Assembly: GCA_028753945.1 (NCBI GenBank)
Contig: JAPNXP010000012.1
Location: 2,666,001 to 2,730,000, forward strand
Length of the DNA stretch: 64,000 bases
Direction of reading: 5' to 3'
Source: Hexactinellida sp. DTS-2022
Taxonomy: Eukaryota > Porifera > Hexactinellida
In this document: positions 37,094 through 47,735 of the stretch, one piece after another
How positions within the stretch are numbered: the stretch's first letter is position 1
Layout: every line of letters begins with the position of its first letter
Made by a program: the position numbers and the translations under genes
The notes under the pieces: model-generated
Told to the model about the DNA's origin: nothing
Database searches by the model: none
Seen by the model: the letters and a program-made list of their open reading frames with translations, nothing else

Positions 37094-40000
37094 CTATAAA
37101 CATAAGCAAACTCTTGTAAAATCATACAATCGATTTCAGAAGTGCAGCATTAAACCTTAACAAAGAGTTTTCTGATATGTGATAAATTTGATATGTGTCC
37201 AAATAAAATGTTGACTTACCATAGTTTCGTCCCTCAATCTTTTAAAACTTGATAGACGATCACATTAGGGACGCAGAAGCCTTTTACATTGCGTGCCTTA
37301 TCCAATTCCTCGTGAAATTCGGAGAGATATACTCCACGATTATTGTGGTCGGTAAATACCAACTAAAAGAATAGTGTATAAATCATAAGAATAAGGAGTT
37401 AATTAAAAATGAAAGCGAATGAATACCTTGAAATGTTCTAATTCGTTGAGGAGTGAGTCCTTTGAGATGCCAAATTTCCAATTACTGGGGGACACTGTTA
37501 CTTTATTTCCACTTTCCTATATAATTAAAGAATGATGAGGTAAATGTTTTACTTGATAAATCATCACAAATGAGATGAAATATGATATATATACCTTGAA
37601 TTTCTTGGTTTCAACTGTAGGGAGATCAGTACTCTTGCGTTTAGTCAGTTTGGCTTCTGACCGCGGAAAGTATGAGATATCTTATATGTAGACCGTCTAG
37701 AAATAGACCAGGTTTTATTCCCTATACATTAGTATTACCCATAAAAAGCAGGGCAAGTGGTCTACAGAATTTATAGACGGTCTACAAATTTTTGGCTTAT
37801 TTGTATGGGCTTTTATAGACCGTCTATTTCTAGACGGTCTACATATAAGGATGCTCGGAAAGTATTGCCGTGAGATGTGTAAGGGGTATTTGCTGTATAT
37901 AGAATCACTGCCTTTCTTGAGAACCAATGCATGACTGTCTGTCACTTTAGTTGCTGTCATGGGGCCAATGTACTTGGCTTCTTTCTTGGTTCCGGGCATT
38001 TTCTTTGCTTTTCGCATGTTACGAACGAGTATTTGATCCCCTTTCTTAATACTTGAGCTGACACGAAGGAGATTAAATGAGTATTAATATATTAAGTTCA
38101 ATATATAGATTACCTGTTCTTTTTAACCTTCTTATCGAATACGTATTTTTGTATTTGCTGCTCCTTGCGAATATTATCGTTAGCCTGTACTTTGGATTCT
38201 GACCGAGCTTCCATCAGAGGTTCTATCCATTGATCAGGATGTTCAAGTTCTGGAGAGAATGTATCTTCTTCCTCATCGATAGATCTTTGGAGTTGTAGAT
38301 TGTTAAGCTCCTCCTTATCCTCATTATTCAACAACTTCAGATTAGTATGCTCGAGTAGATGGATGCAATTAGCTTCTCTACCATACATCAGATAGAATGG
38401 CGAGTAGTCTGTAGATCTCTTCCAGCAAGTGTTTGCAGCTAGGACAGCAGCTTGCAATTTGCTCGGCCATTCTGCACCAGTTTCTGTTACTATTTTGTGA
38501 AGTTTACTAAAGTGTACAAGGCAATAACTACTAATCGAATTAATTGTCATTTGAATAAATTCGATTGGTATCGTGTTTACTACTTACGTTTTGATGATTT
38601 TGTTGTGGGCTTCGACGAGCCCATTGCTCTGTGGATGGTAAGCAGTTGTCTTACGGTTATCGACTCCTAGCTTACGGTGAAATTCCTGAAACTCCTAAAT
38701 GTAGGTAGAAATATTATTTGATTCACTAGGTAATGTAATAACAATAGTGATTTAAATTTAGTTAATTAAATACTTTTTTAAAAGGGTAACATACCTTGCT
38801 GACAAATTCAGGTCCTTGATCATGCTGAATAATCTGAGGCACTCCTAGAGTAAAATATATGCTCTCGAGCTGAGCTAATACTTCACTACTTTTCTTGGAT
38901 TTTAGAGGGCGAACTGCACAGAATTTTGACAGATAACAGGTTGTGACCAGGAGATGTTTGTATCCTTCGGTGTTCTCCTGTAAATCACAAACCAGATCGA
39001 TACCGATATGCTTCCAGGGCTGATCTGGAGGAGGAATTGGGTGCAATTTCCTTTGGGGCTGAGGTGGTAGTGCAGCTGTCAATTGGCAGTTAAGACAAGA
39101 TTGTACCTGGAAAAAGATGGTATTACGTCTCTTCAAACATACTACAGTCAACTCTCGTTATAACGAAGTGCTTGGAACCTGTAAATTCCTTCGTTATATC
39201 CGGATATTCGATATAACCGGATGATAATTAATGCATTTAGTCAGTGCTGCCAACCCTCCCGCTTTTTGATGTTTCCTCCCGCTCTCCCGCCTCCCCTCTC
39301 AAACCTCCCGCTTTTTGGATGATTGTATATGTAAATATTAGAATCTTAATTTTATAATTACAAGCAGTATATTTTAGTAGTCTTCACTTAACTAATTTAC
39401 TCTAACCCGAGAAACAAATTTGTCTCTTTTAAAATACCATAATTCTGTATATTATCTTGTATTTCCAATTTTCCATTCTGACACATCATTTAGGGAATTT
39501 TTACAACACATCATTTAGGAAATTTTTATTTATTTATATATTTTATAATAATAATAAAATGCTCACTGCTACCTTATATTCAATATTAGAGGGTAGAAAC
39601 TAATTGATAGGTAGAGAAATGTTTTTATACTGCCTTTTATTCAGGTATTCTTGCTAATTTAACTAAAATACTGACCTCCCGCTTTTTCTCCCGCTTTTAG
39701 AGTATCTACCTCCCGCTTTTAGATGAAACTCCCGCCACAGGTCCCACTTTTGGGATATTTTAAGTTGGCAGCACTGATTTAGTGCTCTGGGATAATTTCG
39801 TTATAAGCGGATATTTCGTTATATCCGACTTCGTTATAACGGGAGTTGACTGTATGATTACCAGAAGTGCTACATACCACAGTATACTAAGTTCTTATTG
39901 AGATTCTTGTGGATAGTTACATAACAAATGATTAAGCAAAATATAAGATACTTAATCTAAAATTAGAGCCTCCAAGATAGAATATCAATCTTGAACTCTA

Positions 40001-41471
40001 CTTGTGGGTGCCGCCAGAAAAATAGATTTCTTATGTTTTCAAACAACAATTTAAATTGATTCTATTTGGAGTAGATTTGCTCAGCAGCCGTAATTCAGCG
40101 CCAGAAATTAATGATTTATTTGATTTTATCGATAATAATAGATTTGATGAACATAACTCAAATTTTATAAAAGCTATTCAATTCTTATTTTGTTTTGGGT
40201 AGTGAATATAATATAGTAGTAATATTACGTCGAAATAACTACGATTGTAATAGGTTTCGCCCTTTTCAAATAGTAAATATCAACATTAAATTATCAATTA
40301 ATTTTGATTTTGATTTGATTTTAAAAATCAGTGTTTTTACTATCCCTGCGAGGCTCGGTGTCGCAGAGATATTTTGCAATATTATATACAGTCAACTCCC
40401 GTTATAACCAAGTCGGTTATAACGAAGTCATTTAAATCCCATATAGCCTCTAAGCTATTGATTTACTCCGTTTATAATGAACTCCGGTTACAACGAAGTC
40501 AACTTGTAATGAACTCTTTTAAGATCGAAACCCGGTTATAACGAAATCCGGTTATAACAAACTCCGCTTATAACGAAATGAAAACTACGGTCCCGAGCAC
40601 TTCGTTATAACGGAAGTTGACTATACTATTCTTACCACACCCAATTACCATAGTATTTTCTGCCACAAAAAACTCAAGCAATCTGCGCTCAGTAGACGAA
40701 TTAAATTTCAATTCAAAGAAAAATACGGCCAACAAATTACACTGTATAACTTATACTATTTGTATGGGGGTTAGCGCGTGCAGTTTATGTAATGTATGCA
40801 GGTGGATCGCCAGGAAAAGTGATTAAGATTCACCAGAACATTGAATAATTAACTATTCTAACTTACATAATTTCTAACATCTTTGCTGAGCCCTGGCCAG
40901 AAATATTTGTGTTTGATGGCCTTGATTGTAGTGTTGATCCCAGGATGGGCAGCACTGTCATGGTAGAGTCTGATAACATCAGAAAGTCGATCTGAGCAGA
41001 CAACCTCGCGCGCGGGCGAATTACTTCCAATGTTGGTCACCTAATTTTACATCGTAAATAGATCATAATTGCTTTTGTGAATAGATTCCTTCACAATACA
41101 ACATTTAGAGTATTTCACTTGTATTTTGCACATGTCAAAGTAAAATTCACTTTACTACAAATTTTAGATTTCAACTTATTCCAATCTCGGCCTAATTGCA
41201 AAATAACAATTCGGCCTTATTCAGCTTACCGTCGAAATCACATCTATCTAATAGGAACACAATGTGACGTTTGATTGTGCTCATCGATCGAATGAAAGTA
41301 TATTTGTACAATTACCTTTAAAAGTATGTTTTCCTCTCCGATTACATACTGTAAAGCTTTCACCCGAAAGTTTTTCTTAGCGTGACTCGTAATTTTCGAT
41401 TGGAGAATAGCTGCAGGATATACATCTTGTGTGAGAAAGCATGCGATTGCATCGTATTCTTCTTTTAACAT
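36234..41471 (-). CDS. Ginger1 transposase: integrase fused to OTU protease, ten exons
   Basis: Exons: 41316-41471, 40867-41040, 38795-39106, 38588-38694, 38114-38506, 37595-38057, 37427-37516, 37220-37362, 36989-37093, 36234-36926. Introns are GT/AG with consistent phases. Domains in order: an N-terminal region with DVYPAAIL; an HHCC zinc finger split over an intron (HDSAAHPG, KHKYFWPG, then SCLNCQ); a DDE core with Asp in HIGIDLVCDL, Asp in IIQHDQGPEF and Glu in SNGLVEAHN; a GPY/F-like KYIGPMTATKV; a linker; and the OTU domain. The product would bind the TIRs and integrate the element. Two lesions are visible: a MITE in exon 6 (37687-37843) and an apparent 1-nt loss in exon 8 that creates a TGA. 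Otherwise the reading frame is intact, so decay is recent. Exon 8 phase only fits exons 9-10 if that shift is a mutation, which supports one fused gene. Confidence 0.88.
37687..37843. mobile_element. 157-bp MITE inside Ginger1 exon 6
   Basis: It begins TGTAGACCGTCTAGAAATAG and ends with the complement (CTATTTCTAGACGGTCTACA), next to TATA on both sides. GACCGTCTA motifs also repeat inside. It interrupts the coding sequence right after HISRQYFPSI and brings stop codons. The downstream frame resumes as DISYFPRSEAK and runs to the exon 6 donor. Confidence 0.82.
39145..39852. mobile_element. Tigger-like MITE copy 2, itself interrupted
   Basis: From CAGTCAACTCTCGTTATAAC to TAACGGGAGTTGACTG, between TA dinucleotides, in intron 2 of the Ginger1 gene (39107-40866). 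About 535 bp of its length is a later insertion at 39242-39776. Without that, it is about 170 bp, similar in type to copies 1 and 3. Confidence 0.85.
39242..39776. mobile_element. hAT-like MITE nested in the Tigger-like MITE
   Basis: It begins CAGTGCTGCCAACCCTCCCG and ends AAGTTGGCAGCACTG, flanked by ATTTAGT on both sides (39235-39241 and 39777-39783). CTCCCGCTTTTT motifs recur near both ends. The CAGTG terminus and 7-8 bp duplication fit hAT. No coding capacity. Confidence 0.82.
40389..40623. mobile_element. Tigger-like MITE copy 3
   Basis: From CAGTCAACTCCCGTTATAAC to TTATAACGGAAGTTGACTA, between TA dinucleotides, also in intron 2 of the Ginger1 gene. The interior repeats GGTTATAACGAA several times. 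The last base of the right end is mutated. Confidence 0.83.
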
Positions 41472-41589
41472 TTTGAGAAATGGGATTCTGTATTCGGTAT
41501 GTTGTGTTGTGTAAATTTATGTTGTTGTGAAAAGTATGCTTATAATATATATTACTCCAATGAACTTATAGTAATCGAAACTGAGTTAA

Positions 41590-41750
41590 AATCTCATGCT
41601 AGTAGAATATCCCTAATCCACTAATATAAGTGAGTTAAAATCTCATGCTAGTAGAATATCCCTGGTCTACTAATACAAGTGAGTTAAAATCTCATGCTAG
41701 TAGAATATCCCTGGTCTACTAATACAAGTGAGTTAAAATCTCACGCAACA
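41590..41750 (-). repeat. Right TIR of Ginger1
   Basis: Three 49-bp units in the order complementary to the left TIR, ending TCTCACGCAACA. The transposase start codon (41471) lies about 120 bp inside this end, so the promoter should be in or next to this TIR. That is inference. Confidence 0.88.
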
Positions 41751-42014
41751 GCCCCCCTCGAATAATCGCCCCCTTGAATAATCGCCCCCTTGAATAATCG
41801 CCCCCCAAATTAGCAAATAAAATTTTACTACCGCTGTCCGGAGTAAATATATTTATTGAATTTTAATGGCAGTACGATTATCAACCGACTAATACGAAAT
41901 AATTTGTATCAACATGTGATATTCTCGAAAGTCAAAAAAATTATTGGTCAGAAAATAGCCTAAAAAACAATAATCGCCCCGGCTACTATTCAAGGCAATA
42001 CGGTATGTGTATTC

Positions 42015-42230
42015 GGTAATGCGGAAATGGTTCGAATTTTTCAAAATAGGAAATATTTCGAACGAAAAAGGAAATAGTTCGAATTTCATTTTTGTATTGT
42101 TGGACCATGGATTCAAGCCGGGATTTTCTCATATCCATGGTGCAGCAACACTAAAAAATTCGAACAATTTCCGGTTTTGGTTTTTCGAACAATTTCCATT
42201 TTTGGTTTTTCGAACCATTTCCAGCATACC
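42015..42230. mobile_element. 216-bp hAT-like MITE with 8-bp duplication
   Basis: It begins GGTAATGCGGAAATGGTTCG and ends CGAACCATTTCCAGCATACC, flanked by GTGTATTC at 42007-42014 and 42231-42238. The interior is made of GAAATRGTTCGAA motifs in both orientations around a CCATGGATTC/ATCCATGG pair. It landed ten bases outside the MITE that hosts Ginger1. Confidence 0.82.
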
Positions 42231-42286
42231 GTGTATTCTTATAAATTATTTGATAGATTTCAACTAGTTTTCAAACCGAACTAACC

Positions 42287-42452
42287 ATGTACAATCTATT
42301 CTCTCTAATTGCCCACTTCTCTAATAGTGCACTTTTCTAATAGTACTTGTCCAAATCAACTATTTATATATCGGAAATAGTCCCTATTCTCAAATACAGT
42401 AGTCCACTTTGTGCCAATTTCCCACTGGTGGACTATTAGAGAGAACAGTGAG
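42287..42452. mobile_element. pogo-like MITE
   Basis: The right end reads CACTGTTCTCTCTAATAGTC in reverse complement. The left end has ATTCTCTCTAATTGCCCACT and a second CTCTAATAGTGCAC. The left terminus is degraded, so the left border is approximate. A fragment of the same right end lies near 25920-25943. Confidence 0.6.
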
Positions 42453-43080
42453 TATCTATATATTATGAATTTTCGTTCGGATTATTAAAAAATATCTTTC
42501 TGCATTGTGGCAAATATTCCAGCGGCCCGATTTTATAATGCAAACAATTGCGAGGCGGCCGAATAGTTCGCGTTTATATATTGTCTGTTTATCTAAGCTT
42601 CGACTTCAAATATTTCTACGCCCGACAAAGTTATTTTATAGTAAAGGTTTGTCAAAATATCGGACGGTTTTTCGATTTTTCCAATTTTCAAAATTCATCT
42701 TAAAAAAACTGACTAATTTCTCACCTAGATGTTAACGAATAATGGTTTAAAATAACACTAACTGATTGAGCTTGAATAATAACTATTTTAATCTGTATTA
42801 GGTCTACAAATTGATAATACGAGTGAATTTGCTACTAGTAAAAACATATATTATACTAAGTAGCAAAAGACGGAAGTAGCACTATATATGTACAAATTTA
42901 ATTGAAATTCATCCGTTTATTGTCTAAAAGCTATCCAAATCTGGTAAAATCGTTTCAAACGATTTTTTTTGGTTCAAAAATAAAGACCCTACAACTGCGT
43001 ACAAGATACATTATACAATAATTCACTTATGGAAAGCTATCAAAAAATGGGTAGTCAATTCATACTACAATAGAATCTCG
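42453..43080. other. No gene; flank shared with 49145-49240
   Basis: The last part (about 42960-43060) contains ACTGCGTACAAGATACATTA and TTATGGAAAGCTATCAA, also found at 49145-49240. Both loci therefore share sequence outside the foldback element described at 49630. Confidence 0.5.
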
Positions 43081-44085
43081 TTAGTACGAACACTGTAAAA
43101 TATAGATTTGAAAGAAACTTATCAAGATTTTTAAATAAACAACATAATGACAGATATCTGATAGGTAAGAATTAGCTAAACTACAAAACAGGGTCGGGGC
43201 AATCCTACTGTGGAGAGTGCCAAAAATAATAATATAGGCTAAGAGGAAGGCCTTAGGTGAATCAATGTGATCTACTGAGTCCCTAAATATGAATTCCCAT
43301 TTCCTATTCGCCAATAATAAATTTCCTATGTATAAACTAACTAATCTCGAGATTTTAACAATATTACCATATATGGAAGGGTGTGAAAATCGCATAACTT
43401 AGATTCCACAAATATTTTCGATAAACCAATATGACCGTTGGACTCCCAAATATGATTTCCTGTACGAAAATTATACACTTCATATGTATATAGTTAAGTA
43501 ATCTCGAGATTTTAACAATATCACCATAAATGGAAGGGTGTGAAAATCGCATAACTTAGATTCCACAAATATTTTCGATAAACCAATATGACCGTTGGAC
43601 TCCCAAATATGATTTCCTGTACGAAAATTATACATTTCATATGTATATAGTTAAGTAATCTCGAGATTTTAACAATATTAACATAAATGGAAGGGTGTGA
43701 AAATCGCATAACTTAGATTCCACAAATATTTTCGATAAACCAATATGACAGTTGGACTCCCAAATATGATTTCCTGTACGAAAATTATACATTTCATATG
43801 TATATAGTTAAGTAATCTCGAGATTTTAACAATATTACCATATATGGAAGGGTGTGAAAATCGCATAACTTAAATTCCACAAATATTTTGATAAACCAAA
43901 ATGACCGTTGGACTCCCAAATATGACTTCCTATACGACAATAATACATTTCCAGTGTCTAGCATTAGCGGATTACGGGATATCAATAAGTAACAATACTA
44001 TTTTAGGCCTACGCAAATTTTACCGTAAAACGAAGTTTACAGTCCCTATATTAAAGAAGTCCCTGAGACTACATACAATAAATTA
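43081..44085 (+). repeat. hAT-like element arm with four 157-bp tandem repeats
   Basis: The body contains four consecutive copies (about 43351-43980) of a 157-bp unit with TTTTAACAATATTACCATAT, GGAAGGGTGTGAAAATCGCA and ACCGTTGGACTCCCAAATAT. It ends AAGAAGTCCCTG, the complement of the CAGGGACTTC terminus at 49630. The same arm occurs with two units at 50346-50968 and, reversed, with one unit at 49630-50130. Repeated short open frames here are artefacts. Confidence 0.8.
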
Positions 44086-44382
44086 CCAAAAATAAAAGAG
44101 ATTGGAAAAAATAAATTTTTCCAATGTTATGGTTCCGGTTCTACTTCCGGTGAAGGTTCAATTAACCTGAAGTGCGTAGCACTAATCCGTCGCAAAGAGA
44201 CCGAGACCGAAGGCTCCAATTTAATAAATAACGACTTAGAAGAGTTTATAACTGCAACTATTAATAATCGATGATCACTGGGTAACTCGAATGGCAGGGG
44301 CGTATCGAGCGATTCACGTGGAGGATGTAGTCCTCAATCGGCGCATGGCCTACTTAATATACGGCTATATATGTCGCCGACA
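44086..44382. other. No gene; P-MITE end fragment
   Basis: ATGGCCTACTTAATATACGG through TATATATGTCGCCGA at 44345-44380 is the terminal 36 bases of the palindromic P-type MITE family (10904-11908). It directly abuts the hAT element. Confidence 0.6.
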
Positions 44383-47300
44383 TAGGCGTCGAACCTGACG
44401 GGGACGACGGGGCCGACGGGGCCGGCCCCGTCAGCATTTGAACCTGACGGGGCCAAAGCCACGTGGCCCCGTCAGGTTTTGTGCTACCAGACTTCGGAAA
44501 TTTTTGATTATGTTTTTCAGGATTAGTTCATTTAATCAAGAAACCATTTATTATTAATACAGTTGTTACGCTTTTCTATAAAACTGAATATTTTGTATTC
44601 AGAATCCTGACCCATGTCCACTTAACTAGAGGTGTTCAGTATTTGAAATTTAAATGTAGTACTTTTGTCTATAATTATTCAAAATCTCAACTATTTTTTG
44701 AGATATTAACGATATTAGCCCTTCACACCTTTATCACTTAATTGTATTATATTTGCTTCTATTCATCAGACACGCCAATATTTAATTATTTGAGATTCCT
44801 ATTGTTCAGACTTGTTGACAGTTAATTGCTAAATTAATATACGTATGCATATTAAAGCTTAGAAATCAACCAAGTTGCAATTGTTTTAATCTTTGGAGGA
44901 TATATGGGGGCACAGCCCCCCTGAAAAATAAAACCAACGGCGGGCTTCATTTTTTCATCTACCTAGGAAGCCACTAGTCCTAATCAAAGTAATAATATGA
45001 ATTTTCAATTAATTATTTCAATTTCTAATTTTCTATCATTCTAAATAGATAGATTACAATGTCTAGCTTGAAACGTAGTGAACCTATGTCGCATGAAGCG
45101 GAACACCCTGAAAAAAAGAAACAGACCCTGCTCTCGTCCTTTCCACCGACGGCGACTTCATTGACTTCCCCATCGGAAATCTACAATTCAATCGCTGTTC
45201 CCACGTCCAGCAATGTCGCAGACATATCTTGCGACGATCTCGACGATCAACCTCTAATTGGTGATGTGTTCGAGGTGCATGTTGAAAATTTTGAAAAACT
45301 GCTTCCTATTCTGCAAGATGTGAGCATGTTACCGATTGTGCTTCCAAGGGTTGAATATAAAGATGGTCGTAGGAGATTCTCAAGAAAGAGTGGTTCGAGA
45401 TATATCCCTGGTTGAAGCTCAATGATGACCTGAAGACCTGTCACTGTGCTGTATGCTTTTGGGCAATCCAAAACAAGCGAATCCACCCATCGGAGCGTGG
45501 AAACACCCTGGTAAACTCCAAATGGACAAAGACGAACACAGGAGAGGGCTGGGCCAGCTTCAAACATGGAAAGAGCCATCTGGACGACCACGAGGGCGTT
45601 GACCACAAGAATGCGTGGCGTGTGTATCAATTGGAGCTGAATAAGCAAAATGTAGATTCTATGTTGAGACAAACCCGCTCCGAAGAAATCAAAAGAAACA
45701 GAGTGGGGCTCAGGGCGACATTTGATAGTCTCATGACGTGTGCAACCCAAGGTATCTCACTTCGAGGACATGGTGATGAGAAGCAGACTGGAAACATCTG
45801 GAATATTGTGTCTTTAGTGAGCCGGTTCAACAAAGACGCCAAGAACTATTTCTCAAATAACACAGACTCCAAGATCAAGTTTCTCAGCCCTGGAATTCAA
45901 AACGAGATGATAAAGTTGTTGGCTGACAATCTGTTGAAGTTCTTCTCATCTAAAATCCGTGAAGAGTCTACCGCTGGACAGGCCAAAGCAGAGGGACGTT
46001 TCTTTTACTCTTGTATAATGGACGAGACTCAGGATATTAGGAGGCGTGAACAAGTCAGTGTTTGTGTGCGCTATGTAGATGCTGAATTGACTCCGACAGA
46101 AGTATTTCTAGGGTTCTTCCACACAATAATAACCGACGCCAAAACATTGCTACTAGTTCTTAAGAAGGCTCTCGTTTCCTTAAACCTTCCGTTTGCGAAC
46201 CTCAGGGGACAGGGCTATGATGGAGCAGCCACTATGAGTGGGTGTGAACACGGTCTCCAAGCTAAGGTCAGGGAAGAGAACCCGCGTGCTCTTTGGATGT
46301 ATTGCTTCGGACATAACCTAAACCTTGTAGTGCAAGACAGTATGACGGACCTTGATATGGAGAGCGCAATTCAGAAAATGCACTCTGTCATAACTTTTAT
46401 CAAGGCATCCCCGAAGAGGTACGAGGTATTTAAGAAGATGGCAGCTCAAGAAGATCACCATGATCGTCACGAATTAAGACCACTGTGTCCAACCAGGTGG
46501 GTAATGAGACTAGCCTCTGTCGACAGCATGCTTCAGCATTATACCACAATATTAATGCAACTCGAGATTGCTCTGGATGACCGTGAGCTCAAGCCTGATA
46601 CACGAGCAAATGCACGATCCTTCGTACGCTCCTTGGAGAATTTCAATACGTATTTTGTATCAGAACTTTCCAGAAACTATTGCTCATCACCAATCCCATT
46701 CATGTGACGTGCCAGGCTAAACGTGTCACTGTAGGGAACGTGAGGTCTTGGGTCCAAAGTTTGACTGCAACACTGTCTGGTATTGCGGCAGACGAAGTTG
46801 GTGCTGCATCATTCTACCAGGAAGTAAAAGTCGCTGCTCACAAACTGAGGATCGACGAGCCAAAGCTTCCTCGAGTTCCCCGATCTCGGCGCGGAGATTC
46901 CGCGGATGTTGATGATACTGACGAAATTTCTAATCGCATCGAAAAGCACTATGTCAATATATTTATCAAGGTAAGATATTATGAACCTTGTAATTCAAAA
47001 CAAGTAAGCATTCGATTACAACATTGTTTTTGTAAGGTTTTCTCCTCAGCTGCAACATCTCTGATCCTGCGGTACTCACGCCAGGACCTTCGTATGGCGG
47101 AACTTCTACGCCGCTCAATCGAGGATCCTGACATGGCCGAAGAAGAGTTGACAGAGCTTACAACCTTCTACGAAGGCGACCTACAAAGCATGGAACAACT
47201 TAAATAGGAGAGACAGGCCTGGTATGGTAGGTGTGACGAACAGGCTATAGAAAAGACTTGCGAAGGTCTCAGAAATGTTTTAGCCTCTGAGCATGGAATG

Positions 47301-47735
47301 AGAGGGATGCTAAAAGGCATGCACACAGCTCTAGTGCTGTACTTCGTCCTACCCGCCACAACCTGTGAAGCGGAGCGGTCGTTCAGTATGCTTCGCAGAC
47401 TGCTCACCTACATACGCTCCACGCAGGGTCAAGAGCGACTCAGTGGCCTAGCCATTCTAAACTGCCACAGAGATGTTGTACGAGAGGTGCTACCAATAGG
47501 GAAGATGATGGAAAATTTCATTGAGAGGACGACTGTGAGGAGGAATATGTTTTTTGATGTAGAGCTAGAGAACACTAGCTGAGCTAGATTGTTGATTTAT
47601 AGTTGTGTCTTCTAGTAGTTTATGCTTTTGCTTAGTTTTTGTTGGCAAAATTTAAATTTCGACGTAATGAACCCCGAAGTCTAGTGGGCCTGGCCCCGTC
47701 AGCTTTAACCCGAAATCTAAAAAGTTCGACGCCTA
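44383..47735 (+). mobile_element. hAT transposon with GC-rich ends
   Basis: About 3.35 kb from TAGGCGTCGAACCTGACGGG to AAAAGTTCGACGCCTA. The left 100 bases are built of ACCTGACGGGGCC and GGCCCCGTCAGGTT in both orientations, and GGCCCCGTCAGC recurs near the right end. This is very GC-rich for the window. No 8-bp duplication matches, so the flanks have diverged or recombined. It carries one nearly complete transposase. Confidence 0.82.
45059..47582 (+). pseudogene. hAT transposase (ZMYM1/DUF4371-like), few lesions
   Basis: Starts at Met 45059. An N-terminal lysine-rich region (EKKKQTLLSSF) is followed by WFEIYPWLKL, a TTF-type finger (CHCAVC then FKHGKSHLDDHEG), LRGHGDEKQTGN, the catalytic region (SCIMDETQDIRRREQVSVCV; QGYDGAATMSG; WMYCFGHNLNLVVQD; CPTRWVMR) and the C-terminal dimerisation segment (YFVLPATTCEAERSFSMLRR). 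Three lesions are visible: a frameshift near 45390, another near 46675, and an in-frame TAG at 47205. A possible 79-bp intron at 46971-47049 (GTAAGA to TCCTCAG) would remove an odd insert. hAT transposases excise and reinsert their element. This copy is close to functional but broken as read. Confidence 0.88.

Larger units (their letters stand above)
32896..41750 (-). mobile_element. Ginger1-type DNA transposon with integrase-OTU gene
   Basis: An 8,855-bp element. It starts TGTTGCGTGAGATTTTAACT, ends with the complement finishing TCACGCAACA, and is flanked by a 4-bp duplication GCCC (32892-32895 and 41751-41754). TGTNR termini, 4-bp duplications, TIRs of 40-270 bp, and an integrase carrying a GPY/F motif followed by an OTU or Ulp1 protease domain are the published hallmarks of Ginger1, and all are present. 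The described target preference is CCGG/CCGT; here it is GCCC. The gene reads right to left. A 2.3-kb minisatellite and small MITEs lie within. This is the best preserved transposon in the window. Confidence 0.9.
32871..42004. mobile_element. TA-flanked MITE split by the Ginger1 insertion
   Basis: The outer ends are CCGTATTTCCTTGAATAGTA (left) and TACTATTCAAGGCAATACGG (right), each next to TA. Its own DNA is only 32871-32895 and 41751-42004, about 280 bp. Everything between is the Ginger1 insertion. The right part repeats CTTGAATAATCGCCCC three to four times. The TA duplication suggests the Tc1/mariner-pogo group. Confidence 0.75.

Noticed and set aside
36234..41471. Gypsy LTR retrotransposon pol gene
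   Set aside because: No reverse transcriptase, RNase H, gag or LTRs; the integrase is split by spliceosomal-type introns, fused to OTU and bounded by short TIRs.
32871..42004. Taking CCGTATTTCC...GGCAATACGG as the ends of the Ginger element
   Set aside because: The two outer parts join into one small TA-flanked MITE, while the matched TIRs and the GCCC duplication start at 32896 and end at 41750.
43081..43985. Tandem 62-residue ORFs that look like a gene family
   Set aside because: Each is one 157-bp repeat of a hAT-like arm; no independent evidence of coding.
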